Positions 43,296 to 50,774 of a stretch of DNA of 64,000 nucleotides are shown one piece after another; within the stretch, counting starts at the first letter, position 1, and each line of letters begins with the position of its first letter. The translations under genes and the position numbers were made by a program. Location: the NCBI GenBank assembly GCA_023439835.1, contig JAEXUW010000021.1, positions 124,001-188,000 on the forward strand, in the 5' to 3' direction. The notes under the pieces are model-generated. The model saw only the letters and a program-made list of their open reading frames with translations, was not told the origin of the DNA and did no database searches. The DNA is from Bacillota bacterium. GTDB taxonomy: Bacteria; Bacillota; Clostridia; Oscillospirales; Ruminococcaceae.

Positions 43296-43359
43296 CGCCG
43301 CTAAAGCGGCGCGCTACAGCTTCGCTGCAGCGACTAGTTCCGCCACGGCGGAATTAGTC
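43296..43359. repeat. GC-rich palindromic element of three hairpins
   Basis: Three neighbouring inverted repeats: CGCCGCT-AA-AGCGGCG (43296-43311), CGCTACAGC with GCTGCAGCG (43312-43332, one mismatch), and GACTAGTTCCGCC with GGCGGAATTAGTC around two bases (43332-43359, one mismatch). The GC content is far above the surrounding genes. It sits between purN and purO and supplies the purN stop codon. There is no T tract, so it is not a terminator; it looks like a REP- or MITE-type interspersed element. Confidence 0.7.
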
Positions 43360-43998
43360 GGCATCGATAATGCGCGCAATGCCGTTTTCAACAATAATTT
43401 TATCCTCACAAAAAAGAGATACAGCAAGGGGGAGGATTTCCCACTCGGCTAATTCCATTACACGCTTTTGCAAGGTTTCAGGCGTGTCCCCATTTTCGAT
43501 AGCTACTGCCTTTTGCAATATAATCGGCCCGCCGTCACATACCTCAGTCACGAAATGGACAGTGGCACCGGTAAGCTTCACGCCATAATCAAGTGCCGCC
43601 TTGTGCACATTAAGTCCATAGAAACCTTTTCCGCAAAAAGACGGAATAAGCGATGGATGTACGTTTATCATTTTATTTGGGAAAGCCAAAGCAACCTGTT
43701 CATCCAGTATAGACATAAAGCCCGCAAAAACCACCAAATCGGCACTTTCTTCAATAAGCGCGTCTTTGATTGCACGGCTGTATAAAGCTATATCAGGATA
43801 ATCCTTGCGTTTGATTACTCGTGTTTTAATACCGTTGCTTTCCGCTCTTTTCAGAGCATAGGCATCAGAATTTGACGAAATAACGCAGGTGATTTTCCCG
43901 CTTTTTATTTTCCCTGAATTTTGTGAGTCAATAAGTGCCTGAAGATTTGTTCCCCCGCCGGAAACCAAAACGACTATGTTTTTAATGTTTTTCACCAC
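43354..43998 (-). CDS. purN: Phosphoribosylglycinamide formyltransferase
   Basis: Third step of purine synthesis, using 10-formyltetrahydrofolate. 214 residues: the N-terminal VVLVSGGGTNLQAL, the catalytic NVHPSLIPSF with Asn and His, and GATVHFVTEVCDGGPI with the active-site Asp. The start is one of two GTG codons (43998 or 43995) after AGG, a weak site. The last Asp codon and the stop lie inside the palindromic element, so the original C-terminus may have been altered. Confidence 0.93.
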   Translation of the reverse strand: MVKNIKNIVVLVSGGGTNLQALIDSQNSGKIKSGKITCVISSNSDAYALKRAESNGIKTRVIKRKDYPDIALYSRAIKDALIEESADLVVFAGFMSILDEQVALAFPNKMINVHPSLIPSFCGKGFYGLNVHKAALDYGVKLTGATVHFVTEVCDGGPIILQKAVAIENGDTPETLQKRVMELAEWEILPLAVSLFCEDKIIVENGIARIIDAD

Positions 43999-44027
43999 CT
44001 AAAATATTCGAAATAGCAAGGTAGATA

Positions 44028-44471
44028 TTATATTTCTTTTTTAAGATAAACCATGTCTATAAGTTGTATTCCATCTTCATACATAGGATGGTCATAATTG
44101 TCAGTAAAAAAATTCTTCACTCTATGCGATTCAACAAAACCACATGTCTTATAAAATGAAATAATGCTTGGGCAATCTCCAGTCCCAACAAAGATCGATT
44201 TACATTTATCTTTATAATACTCAAACAGATAATTAATAAGCTTTTTGCCATAGCCTTGACCTTGATATTCAGGTTCGGTTGCAATATTTTTTAATTCAAA
44301 AACACCATTTCCCTCATTTGTTACAACACAAATAGCTTTTAAATCATCGTCATAAAGCGCAAACATATCACCACGATTTAAATACTTGTCTATCATTCTT
44401 TCATCTTCATCAGCGAGTAAAAGTAAATCAATAAATTGCTTTTTGTTGTCGTTTATTTGTTTTATGTCCAT
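44028..44471 (-). CDS. GNAT family N-acetyltransferase inserted in the pur operon
   Basis: 147 residues of the GNAT fold. The acetyl-CoA motif A is IATEPEYQGQGYGKKLI (Q/R-x-x-G-x-G/A), followed by FYKTCGF. The acceptor is unknown. It lies between purM and purN, with AGGAG before its ATG. It appears more AT-rich than the pur genes around it and has no known purine role, so it looks like a later insertion. Confidence 0.85.
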   Translation of the reverse strand: MDIKQINDNKKQFIDLLLLADEDERMIDKYLNRGDMFALYDDDLKAICVVTNEGNGVFELKNIATEPEYQGQGYGKKLINYLFEYYKDKCKSIFVGTGDCPSIISFYKTCGFVESHRVKNFFTDNYDHPMYEDGIQLIDMVYLKKEI

Positions 44472-44493
44472 AAATATTTGCTCCTAAAAATGA

Positions 44494-45528
44494 CTACTCT
44501 ATAATTACACCCTCGTTGCTTTCCACAAGCTCGCCGAGAATATAAGCTCCCTCGCCGTTTGCGTTTAGAACTGCAACAGCCTTTTCGGCGTCAGCCTTAT
44601 CAACAACAACACACATTCCCACACCCATATTGAAGGTGTTGAACATATCTCTTTCTGGAATTTTTCCGATTTCTTGAATGAGATTGAAAATAGGGAGTAT
44701 TTTAACGTCTGATTTATTAATTTTCGCAGAGATTCCATCGGGAAGCGATCTCGGAATATTTTCATAGAATCCGCCGCCGGTAATATGAGACACTGACTTT
44801 ACGGTCACAGACTTAAAAAGCTCAAGCATGGGCTTGACATATATTTTAGTGGGAGTAAGAAGTGTTTCGCCTAAGGTTGCGCCAAGCTCTGAATAATGCC
44901 TCATTAGATTCTGCTCGCTGATAGAAAAGACTTTTCTCACGAGCGAGAAACCGTTTGAGTGAACACCGCTTGACGGCAATGCAATAATTACATCACCAGC
45001 CTTTTGAGTATCAGGCTTTAAGATTTTTTCTTTATCTACTACACCGACAGAAAAGCCGGCAAGGTCATATTCATCCACAGGATAAAAGCCGGGCATTTCA
45101 GCAGTTTCACCGCCAACAAGGGCACAGCCTGCCTGAACACAGCCCTCAGCCACCCCAGACACTATTTCCGCAATTTTCTCGGGGAAATTCTTCCCGACGG
45201 CAATATAATCAAGGAAAAACAACGGCTTTGCACCACAGCAAATAATATCATTGACACACATAGCGACACAATCTATACCGACAGTGCTGTGCTTGTCCAT
45301 TAAAAACGCAAGCTTAAGCTTAGTTCCTACTCCGTCAGTTCCTGAAACAAGAACCGGCTTTGATATTCCTGTTATATCAAGCTCGAAAAGTCCGCCGAAG
45401 CCGCCTATTCCTGATAGAACGCCGCTTGTCATTGTCTTTGCAACATGCTGTTTCATCAGCTCGACAGCCTTATATCCTGCGGTTACGTCAACGCCCGCTT
45501 CCTTATAGCTTTCGCTGAAACTTTTCAT
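44494..45528 (-). CDS. purM: Phosphoribosylformylglycinamidine cyclo-ligase (AIR synthetase)
   Basis: Fifth step: ATP-driven closure of the imidazole ring. 344 residues. It opens with SYKEAGVDVTAGYKAVELM and contains SGTDGVGTKLKLA, GGETAEMPGFY and the C-terminal MFNTFNMGVGM, all family marks. It follows purF and precedes the inserted acetyltransferase gene. Confidence 0.97.
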   Translation of the reverse strand: MKSFSESYKEAGVDVTAGYKAVELMKQHVAKTMTSGVLSGIGGFGGLFELDITGISKPVLVSGTDGVGTKLKLAFLMDKHSTVGIDCVAMCVNDIICCGAKPLFFLDYIAVGKNFPEKIAEIVSGVAEGCVQAGCALVGGETAEMPGFYPVDEYDLAGFSVGVVDKEKILKPDTQKAGDVIIALPSSGVHSNGFSLVRKVFSISEQNLMRHYSELGATLGETLLTPTKIYVKPMLELFKSVTVKSVSHITGGGFYENIPRSLPDGISAKINKSDVKILPIFNLIQEIGKIPERDMFNTFNMGVGMCVVVDKADAEKAVAVLNANGEGAYILGELVESNEGVIIE

Positions 45529-45565
45529 AAGGATACCTCTTTTCTTCAGTCATCAGCTTATTGAT

Positions 45566-47008
45566 TTAGTCTATGTTGATAGAAAGCTGATTATTAATCT
45601 TATATTCAAATTTGTCCTTTGGCATTTCTGCGGGGACTTCAATTGGATAATCACCGCTGAAGCAGCCACAGCAAAAGTCGCAATTAGCAGTATCTGCTAT
45701 ATGCTTTACACCTTCGATTGAAAGATAGCCAAGCGTGTCACAGCCAATTTCACGGCATATTTCATCAATAGACATTCTGCACGCAATCAGCTTATCCTTG
45801 CTGTCCACATCAGTTCCGAAATAACACGGATTTGTAAAAGGCGGCGAGGATATTCTCATATGCACCTCGGTCGCACCTGCTTCACGAATTAAATTAACAA
45901 TTCTTGCCGAGGTTGTACCTCTGACAATAGAGTCGTCGATGAGAACGACTTTCTTACCTTTAACGGTTTCTGAAATAGCATTGAGCTTTATGCGAACGAG
46001 ATTTTCACGGTCGCCCTGTGAGGGCTGAATAAACGTTCTTCCGACATAGCGGTTTTTAATAAAGCCAATTCCATAGGGGATACCGCTCGCCTGAGAAAAA
46101 CCAAGCGCCGCATCAATTCCCGAATCAGGAACGCCGATAACTATATCAGCATCGCAAGGGTGCTCTTTAAAAAGAGTCTTCCCCGCATTTATTCTTGCAT
46201 GATGGACTGAGCAGCCTTCAATAACCGAATCGGGTCTTGCGAAATAAACGTATTCAAATACGCACATTTTCCCTCTAGAGCCGCAGTGAGTTTCAATTGA
46301 ACGAACTTTGTCGTTTTCAATTATAATGATTTCACCGGGTTTAATGTCACGAATAAAGCTTGCGTTAATTGAATCGAGCGCACAAGTTTCTGAGGTGACA
46401 ATATAAGCCCCCTCCTTGGTTTTTCCAAGACATAATGGGCGAAACCCCGTTTTATCTCTGGCGGCAACAAGCTTCTGGGGCGACATAATCACAAGTGAAT
46501 ATGCGCCCTGAACCTTATACATCATCTGTTCAACAGCCTCTTCAATAGAACCTGTTACTAGACGTTTTTCAGTAATAGCATAGGAAATAACCTCAGTGTC
46601 GTTTGTCGTGTGAAAAATTGCGCCCTTCATCTCATATTCTTCACGCAGTGAAGCGGCATTTACAAGATTGCCGTTATGAGCTATTGCCATAGGTCCTTTA
46701 ATGTGACGTACAACAAGGGGCTGTGTATTAGTCCTGTTTGAAACACCAGTAGTTCCGTATCTGACATGACCGATAGCAATTTTGCCCTTTCCGAGCTTAG
46801 CCAAGGTATCCTTGTCAAATACATCATTGACTAGTCCTATATCCTTATGGTGAGAAAAAACACCCTCGTCGTTTACGACAATTCCGCAGCTTTCTTGGCC
46901 ACGGTGCTGAAGAGCATAAAGTCCATAGTAAGTTTTTACTGCTACGTCGGTAGTTTCACTGCTGAAAATACCGAAGACGCCGCATTCTTCCTTTAATTTA
47001 TCAAGCAT
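45566..47008 (-). CDS. purF: Amidophosphoribosyltransferase
   Basis: First committed step of purine synthesis. 480 residues. A short propeptide (MLDKLKEE) precedes the catalytic Cys of ECGVFGIFS; it is cut off to expose the Cys. The glutaminase domain includes RYGTTG and HNGNLVN. The PRPP motif is VVLIDDSIVRGTTS. Cysteines in KMCVFEY and CDFCCGCFSGDYP match the ligands of the 4Fe-4S cluster of the Bacillus-type enzyme, which makes it oxygen sensitive. Confidence 0.97.
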   Translation of the reverse strand: MLDKLKEECGVFGIFSSETTDVAVKTYYGLYALQHRGQESCGIVVNDEGVFSHHKDIGLVNDVFDKDTLAKLGKGKIAIGHVRYGTTGVSNRTNTQPLVVRHIKGPMAIAHNGNLVNAASLREEYEMKGAIFHTTNDTEVISYAITEKRLVTGSIEEAVEQMMYKVQGAYSLVIMSPQKLVAARDKTGFRPLCLGKTKEGAYIVTSETCALDSINASFIRDIKPGEIIIIENDKVRSIETHCGSRGKMCVFEYVYFARPDSVIEGCSVHHARINAGKTLFKEHPCDADIVIGVPDSGIDAALGFSQASGIPYGIGFIKNRYVGRTFIQPSQGDRENLVRIKLNAISETVKGKKVVLIDDSIVRGTTSARIVNLIREAGATEVHMRISSPPFTNPCYFGTDVDSKDKLIACRMSIDEICREIGCDTLGYLSIEGVKHIADTANCDFCCGCFSGDYPIEVPAEMPKDKFEYKINNQLSINID

Positions 47009-47049
47009 AAAAGCCTCCTGATTTTATAGAGAGGGGGAAAAGGGGAGAA

Positions 47050-47760
47050 TTATTCTCCGAGAAGACGCTTCATAATTTCCTTATAGGCGTCCTCTTCTCC
47101 GCCCATATTTCTGCGGAAACGGTCCTTATCGAGCTTTTCGCCGGTTGTTGAATCCCAGAAGCGACAGGTATCAGGTGAAATTTCATCCGCAAGAATGATT
47201 GTTCCGTCAGAGGTTTTTCCAAATTCAAGCTTGAAATCAATAAGCTCAATATTCAAATCCTTTAGATATGCGGACAAAAAGTCATTAACCATAAAGGAAT
47301 ATTTTGCTATAATATCTATTTCTTCTTTGGTTGCCCAGCCCATTGCAAGAATGTGATACTCGTTAACCATAGGGTCGCCAAGTTCGTCATCTTTATAGCA
47401 GTATTCAAGAACAGTCGAGCCGAGCTTAGTGCCTTCGGGCTGACCGACTCTTTTTGCCAAAGAACCTGCAATAATATTTCTTACAATTACTTCAAGGGGA
47501 ACAATAGTGACCTTTTTAACAATGGTTTCTCGGTCTGATATTTCTTCAACCAAATGAGTGGGAACACCGTATGCCTCAAGCTTTTTCATTAGGTGATTGG
47601 TAACACGGTTGTTAATGATGCCCTTGTTGTGGATAGTGCCTTTCTTTTCGCCGTTAAAAGCTGTTGCGTCGTCCTTATAGTCAACAATAAAAAGCTCGGG
47701 GTCGTTTGTTGCGAAAACCTTCTTTGCTTTTCCTTCATAAAGCTGCTGTAACTTTTCCAT
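47050..47760 (-). CDS. purC: SAICAR synthetase
   Basis: Joins aspartate to CAIR using ATP. 236 residues, typical of the bacterial short form. Marks are LYEGKAKKVF at the N-terminus, LEVIVRNIIAGS in the middle and LADEISPDTCRFW near the C-terminus. It lies between purE and purF. Confidence 0.97.
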   Translation of the reverse strand: MEKLQQLYEGKAKKVFATNDPELFIVDYKDDATAFNGEKKGTIHNKGIINNRVTNHLMKKLEAYGVPTHLVEEISDRETIVKKVTIVPLEVIVRNIIAGSLAKRVGQPEGTKLGSTVLEYCYKDDELGDPMVNEYHILAMGWATKEEIDIIAKYSFMVNDFLSAYLKDLNIELIDFKLEFGKTSDGTIILADEISPDTCRFWDSTTGEKLDKDRFRRNMGGEEDAYKEIMKRLLGE

Positions 47761-47781
47761 ACATAATCCTCCTAAAATTAT

Positions 47782-48279
47782 CTATATTTTTTTGACTTCT
47801 TCTTGAAGCTTTTTGTCTTTTTTTATTACTCCGTCCGCCATGTCTTTTTTCATTTTCAGAAGCTTGTCCGCAAGCTCATCATCAGAAATTGCAAGCATCT
47901 GAACAGCAAGTATTCCTGCGTTTTTTGCACCGTCAACCGCAACTGTCGCAACAGGTATGCCCGCTGGCATTTGAACTGTTGAAAGAAGCGAATCAAGGCC
48001 GTCAAGTGTTGATGACTTAATTGGTATGCCAATAACCGGAAGTGTTGTGTGCCCTGCAATAACACCGGCGAGATGAGCTGCTTTTCCTGCTGCGGCAATA
48101 ATCACTCCATAACCGTTTTCTTTGGCGTTAGATGCAAACTCACATGCAATTTCAGGTGTTCTGTGAGCTGACATTACCCGGACTTCAAATTCAACATCAA
48201 ATTTCTTAAGCTCCGCCGCCGCATCTTTAACAACGGGGAAATCGCTGTCGCTTCCCATTACAATTGCAACCTTTTTCAT
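47782..48279 (-). CDS. purE: N5-carboxyaminoimidazole ribonucleotide mutase
   Basis: Moves the carboxyl group of N5-CAIR to give CAIR. 165 residues of the class I type: IVMGSDSDFPV, then VMSAHRTPE with the catalytic His, and the C-terminal MPAGIPVATVAVDGAKNAG. The usual partner purK is not in the window. First gene of the purine operon, about 20 bases after a leader terminator. Confidence 0.96.
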   Translation of the reverse strand: MKKVAIVMGSDSDFPVVKDAAAELKKFDVEFEVRVMSAHRTPEIACEFASNAKENGYGVIIAAAGKAAHLAGVIAGHTTLPVIGIPIKSSTLDGLDSLLSTVQMPAGIPVATVAVDGAKNAGILAVQMLAISDDELADKLLKMKKDMADGVIKKDKKLQEEVKKI

Positions 48280-48298
48280 ACTGCTCCTCCATATCCTT

Positions 48299-48483
48299 GA
48301 AATAAAAAAACTGTAACTTCCAAAAAGTTACAGTTAATTACGGCTTTCTTATAAAAAATACCGGCGACCCAGAACAGGTGTAGGATTTATATTTGTTTGC
48401 AACTATGCCGTAAGCAGAAACAATGCAGTATAAGCAATGTGCTTTTTTTCTCGCTGCCGCCAAAATAAATACACCCCGATTTT
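48299..48483 (-). ncRNA. Structured leader RNA upstream of purE (class not recognised)
   Basis: Transcription would begin near 48483 and run about 180 nt to the T tract at 48301-48307. TTGGCGGC near the 5' end (minus strand, 48463-48456) can pair with GTCGCCGG (48368-48361), closing a long imperfect rod with an AU-rich inside. GGTGTA (48475-48470) can also pair with TACACC (48382-48377); the two pairings cross, so they are alternatives or form a pseudoknot. The leader ends in a perfect terminator before purE. This fits either a 6S-like RNA, a gene often near purine or folate genes, or an undescribed purine riboswitch. I could not match it to purine, ZTP, THF or PRPP riboswitches. Confidence 0.4.
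48301..48339 (-). terminator. Intrinsic terminator in the purE leader
   Basis: On the minus strand ACTGTAACTT pairs perfectly with AAGTTACAGT around five bases, followed by seven T and ATT. It stands just upstream of the purE ribosome binding site and could act as an attenuator. Confidence 0.85.
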
Positions 48484-48489
48484 TTTATA

Positions 48490-48517
48490 ATTATATATAT
48501 ATTTTACAATAAAACAA
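48490..48517 (-). promoter_or_regulatory. Promoter of the purE leader
   Basis: On the minus strand TTGTTT (48512-48517), 16 bases, TATAAT (48490-48495). AT-rich DNA surrounds it, so the exact boxes are uncertain. Confidence 0.45.
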
Positions 48518-48596
48518 TAAAAATAACAATAATTTTTTTATCAAAAATTTATTTGATATTTTTATATTTTCTTGTGTTAATTGACAAGTAAAAATT

Positions 48597-48620
48597 AAGG
48601 GGAGCTTAAATGCTCCCCTT
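48597..48620 (-). terminator. Terminator of the NfeD/SPFH operon
   Basis: AAGGGGAGC pairs perfectly with GCTCCCCTT, and on the minus strand AATTTTTACTT follows. It lies eight bases past the SPFH gene. Confidence 0.85.
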
Positions 48621-48627
48621 TAAATTG

Positions 48628-49581
48628 TTAATCTTTTTCAACAATGGATTTTAAACCGGAAGCAAGACCGGCAAGACCCTGTATTTCAGAAGGGATAATA
48701 ATTTTTGTTGCTTTTCCGTCAGCCGCTTTTGCAAAAGCTTCAAGGCTTTTGATTGCGATAACACTCTGGCTTGGGTTTGATTCATTAAGTCTTACAATAC
48801 TTTCAGCGAGAGCCTGTTGAACAAGCATAATCGACTCTGCCTCACCCTGAGCCTCAAGAATTTTCTGCTGTCTTACAGCGTCGGCACGAAGAATCATTGC
48901 CTGCTTCTCGGCTTCGGCTCTTAGAATTTCAGATTCTCTTTCACCCTGTGCTCTTAGAATTCTTGATTCTCTTTCACCCTCAGCGACAAGCACCTGTGAT
49001 TTCTTGTCACCCTCAGCCTGAAGGATTTTCTCACGGCGTTCACGCTCAGCCTTCATCTGCTTTTCCATTGAATCCTGAATTTCTCTCGGCGGAAGGATGT
49101 TTTTAAGCTCAACACGATTAACCTTAATACCCCAACGGTCTGTTGCCTCGTCGAGAATTGAAGTTATTTTTGTGTTGATGTGATCTCTTGAGGTTAGTGT
49201 GGAGTCAAGCTCCATATCTCCGATAATATTACGAAGAGTGGTTGCTGAAAGGTTTTCAATAGCGGAAAGCGGACGCTCAACACCATATGTGTACTGCTTT
49301 GCGTCAGTAACCTGAAAGAATACAACGGTATCAATCTGCATTGTTACGTTATCCTTTGTGATAACCGGCTGAGGCTTAAAGTCAACAACCTGCTCTTTTA
49401 TTGAAACCTTTTTTGAGATGCGGTCGATAAACGGCCAGAGCCAGTGAATGCCGCTTTCCCATGATTTATAATACACACCGAAACGTTCAATTACAAAAAC
49501 CTGTGCCTGAGGAACCACCTTAATACGAGAAATGAGAACAATAAGGATAAAAATCATTATCCCAAGAAATACATATTCCAT
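48628..49581 (-). CDS. SPFH/Band 7 protein (stomatin-prohibitin-like)
   Basis: 317 residues. One N-terminal membrane helix (about 4-18), then a Band 7 domain (VPQAQVFVIERFGVYYKSW to about residue 170), then a helical C-terminal region made of six 11-residue repeats (about 186-251) of the pattern ILRAEGERESE. This is the QmcA/stomatin-like type, which forms membrane-associated ring oligomers. The NfeD-like gene 19 bases upstream is its usual partner. Role in membrane quality or domain organisation is from family knowledge. Confidence 0.92.
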   Translation of the reverse strand: MEYVFLGIMIFILIVLISRIKVVPQAQVFVIERFGVYYKSWESGIHWLWPFIDRISKKVSIKEQVVDFKPQPVITKDNVTMQIDTVVFFQVTDAKQYTYGVERPLSAIENLSATTLRNIIGDMELDSTLTSRDHINTKITSILDEATDRWGIKVNRVELKNILPPREIQDSMEKQMKAERERREKILQAEGDKKSQVLVAEGERESRILRAQGERESEILRAEAEKQAMILRADAVRQQKILEAQGEAESIMLVQQALAESIVRLNESNPSQSVIAIKSLEAFAKAADGKATKIIIPSEIQGLAGLASGLKSIVEKD

Positions 49582-49600
49582 TATAAAAGCCCCCTATTAA

Positions 49601-50032
49601 CTAATTTTTTCTGACGATGAGTTTTGCCCCGTCTACCTTTTCTACTACAACAGTTTCCCCCTCAGGAATAACAGAGCCGTCAGTTGAACGAGCCATCCAG
49701 TCTACTCCAGAGAGTTTTACACGACCTTTTGCCTGAGCGTTGTTAATCTCGTCAATGACCGATGCAGTTTTCCCGATATCGAGGTCAGCGTTGGTGGCAT
49801 ACATTTTTCTTGCATTCAGCTTTTTTGACAAAGGCCTTGTGCAAATCAAAAGCATTGTTGACATAAGTACAAAAACAACAATTTGCCCGGTTACAGAAAC
49901 GTCAGCTATTGCACAGAACATGGTGATTAAAGCTGAAAGTGCAAACCAAATTGATACAAACTGAACAGTTTCAAGCTCGGCAATTGTAAGCGCCACAAAA
50001 GCGACCGCCCAAATAATAATATCCGGTGACAT
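49601..50032 (-). CDS. nfeD: NfeD family membrane protein
   Basis: 143 residues: two or three hydrophobic helices in the first 75 residues, then the C-terminal OB-fold domain (GKTASVIDEINNAQAKGRVKL, VEKVDGAKLIV). It is the short NfeD form without protease domain. NfeD and SPFH proteins are near-universal neighbours. ATG at 50032 follows AAAGGAG; the longer frame is unsupported. Confidence 0.9.
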   Translation of the reverse strand: MSPDIIIWAVAFVALTIAELETVQFVSIWFALSALITMFCAIADVSVTGQIVVFVLMSTMLLICTRPLSKKLNARKMYATNADLDIGKTASVIDEINNAQAKGRVKLSGVDWMARSTDGSVIPEGETVVVEKVDGAKLIVRKN

Positions 50033-50082
50033 AAAATCTCCTTTCAAAAATTACAGCTATTTATTTACTTCGCTATGTAATT

Positions 50083-50111
50083 ATTGTAACATAATGAATT
50101 TTTAAATTCAA
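50083..50111 (-). promoter_or_regulatory. Promoter of nfeD-SPFH
   Basis: On the minus strand TTGAAT (50106-50111), 17 bases, TACAAT (50083-50088). Confidence 0.6.
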
Positions 50112-50170
50112 TAGCTGTTAATAGCTAATTGATAAAATTGTAATTTATATTTTTTTCTTTATAATAGTAA

Positions 50171-50199
50171 TTGACTTTTTGAAAAACTTATGATAAAAT
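50171..50199 (+). promoter_or_regulatory. Promoter of the tRNA-Leu gene
   Basis: TTGACT (50171-50176), 17 bases, TAAAAT (50194-50199), about 16 bases before the tRNA. Confidence 0.65.
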
Positions 50200-50214
50200 A
50201 ATAAAGCTGTATTC

Positions 50215-50301
50215 GCCGGTGTGATGGAATTGGCAGACGTGCTGGACTCAAAATCCAGTGGTAGTGATACCGTACCGGTTCGACCCCGGTCACCGGCACC
50301 A
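50215..50301 (+). tRNA. tRNA-Leu (anticodon CAA)
   Basis: An 87-nt class II tRNA with encoded CCA. Acceptor arms GCCGGTG and CACCGGC pair fully. The anticodon stem CTGGA/TCCAG (50242-50246 and 50254-50258) holds the loop CTCAAAA with anticodon CAA at 50249-50251. A long variable arm with TGGTAGTGATACCG is present, and the T-arm reads CCGGTTCGACCCCGG. It reads UUG codons. Confidence 0.96.
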
Positions 50302-50340
50302 TAATTAAAGCTGTCTGATTGAAATATTCGACAGCAAAAG

Positions 50341-50377
50341 AAAATCTTACTGCTTTTTTTGCAGTAAGATTTTTTTA
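50341..50377 (+). terminator. Terminator after the tRNA-Leu gene
   Basis: AAAATCTTACTGC pairs with GCAGTAAGATTTT around seven T, with a further T tract behind. Confidence 0.9.
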
Positions 50378-50466
50378 TCGCTATTATTAAACCCCAGTAC
50401 ATCTCTGTAAAATCTAATCATCATCGCCATATCATCAACCATAATTCCAAGCCCATCTAATTACAT
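50377..50466 (-). pseudogene. Decayed N-terminal fragment of a VOC/glyoxalase-family gene
   Basis: On the minus strand, after AGGAAAGGA, an ATG at 50466 is followed at once by TAA. The same frame then reads LDGLGIMVDDMAMMIRFYRD and VLGFN, the usual opening of VOC-superfamily proteins. Similarity stops near 50386, where the frame runs into the tRNA terminator. The second codon was probably AAA before it became TAA. About 35 of some 120 residues remain, so the gene is dead. The rest of 50470-50560 holds nothing I recognise. Confidence 0.6.
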
Positions 50467-50557
50467 ATGCAATTCCTTTCCTGATAGCATCATAATAAAT
50501 ACGACATATTAATGTAACGTATTATAGCACATTAACTTTATTTATGAAAGACTTACA

Positions 50558-50606
50558 AAAACTCCCGACAAAAATGCAAAGCGTGTAGCATTTTATCGGG
50601 AGTTTA
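50558..50606 (-). terminator. Terminator of the spoIIA operon and mini-protein
   Basis: ACTCCCGACAAAAATGC pairs with GCATTTTATCGGGAGT (one mismatch and a bulge), and on the minus strand TTTTTG follows. Confidence 0.8.
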
Positions 50607-50624
50607 TTTCATTGACACACATGG

Positions 50625-50723
50625 TTACAGCCCTGAAAAAGCCTGTAAAACTATGCCGGATACCATTACACAGGCAACAGCCAAAAGCACTATTCTTATA
50701 ACCATCTTATTATTCTTCTTCAC
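50625..50723 (-). CDS. 32-residue single-helix membrane mini-protein (Prli42-like?)
   Basis: GAGGTGG precedes a GTG at 50723 by five bases. The frame codes 32 residues: a basic start (MKKNNKMVIRI) and one hydrophobic helix (VLLAVACVMVSGIVLQAF), ending at TAA just before a terminator. Size and layout recall Prli42, a mini-protein that anchors the stressosome in Listeria; whether it is related cannot be told by eye. It is 51 bases past sigF on the same strand, so it may be part of the spoIIA transcript. Confidence 0.65.
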   Translation of the reverse strand: MKKNNKMVIRIVLLAVACVMVSGIVLQAFSGL

Positions 50724-50774
50724 AAAGACCACCTCGGTAATAATAATACCACATAGATAAAAATTTGTACAGTA

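Noticed and set aside
50215..50301. Possible phage attachment site in the tRNA-Leu gene
   Set aside because: I found no repeat of the tRNA 3' end and no integrase nearby; only the VOC remnant hints at a past event.
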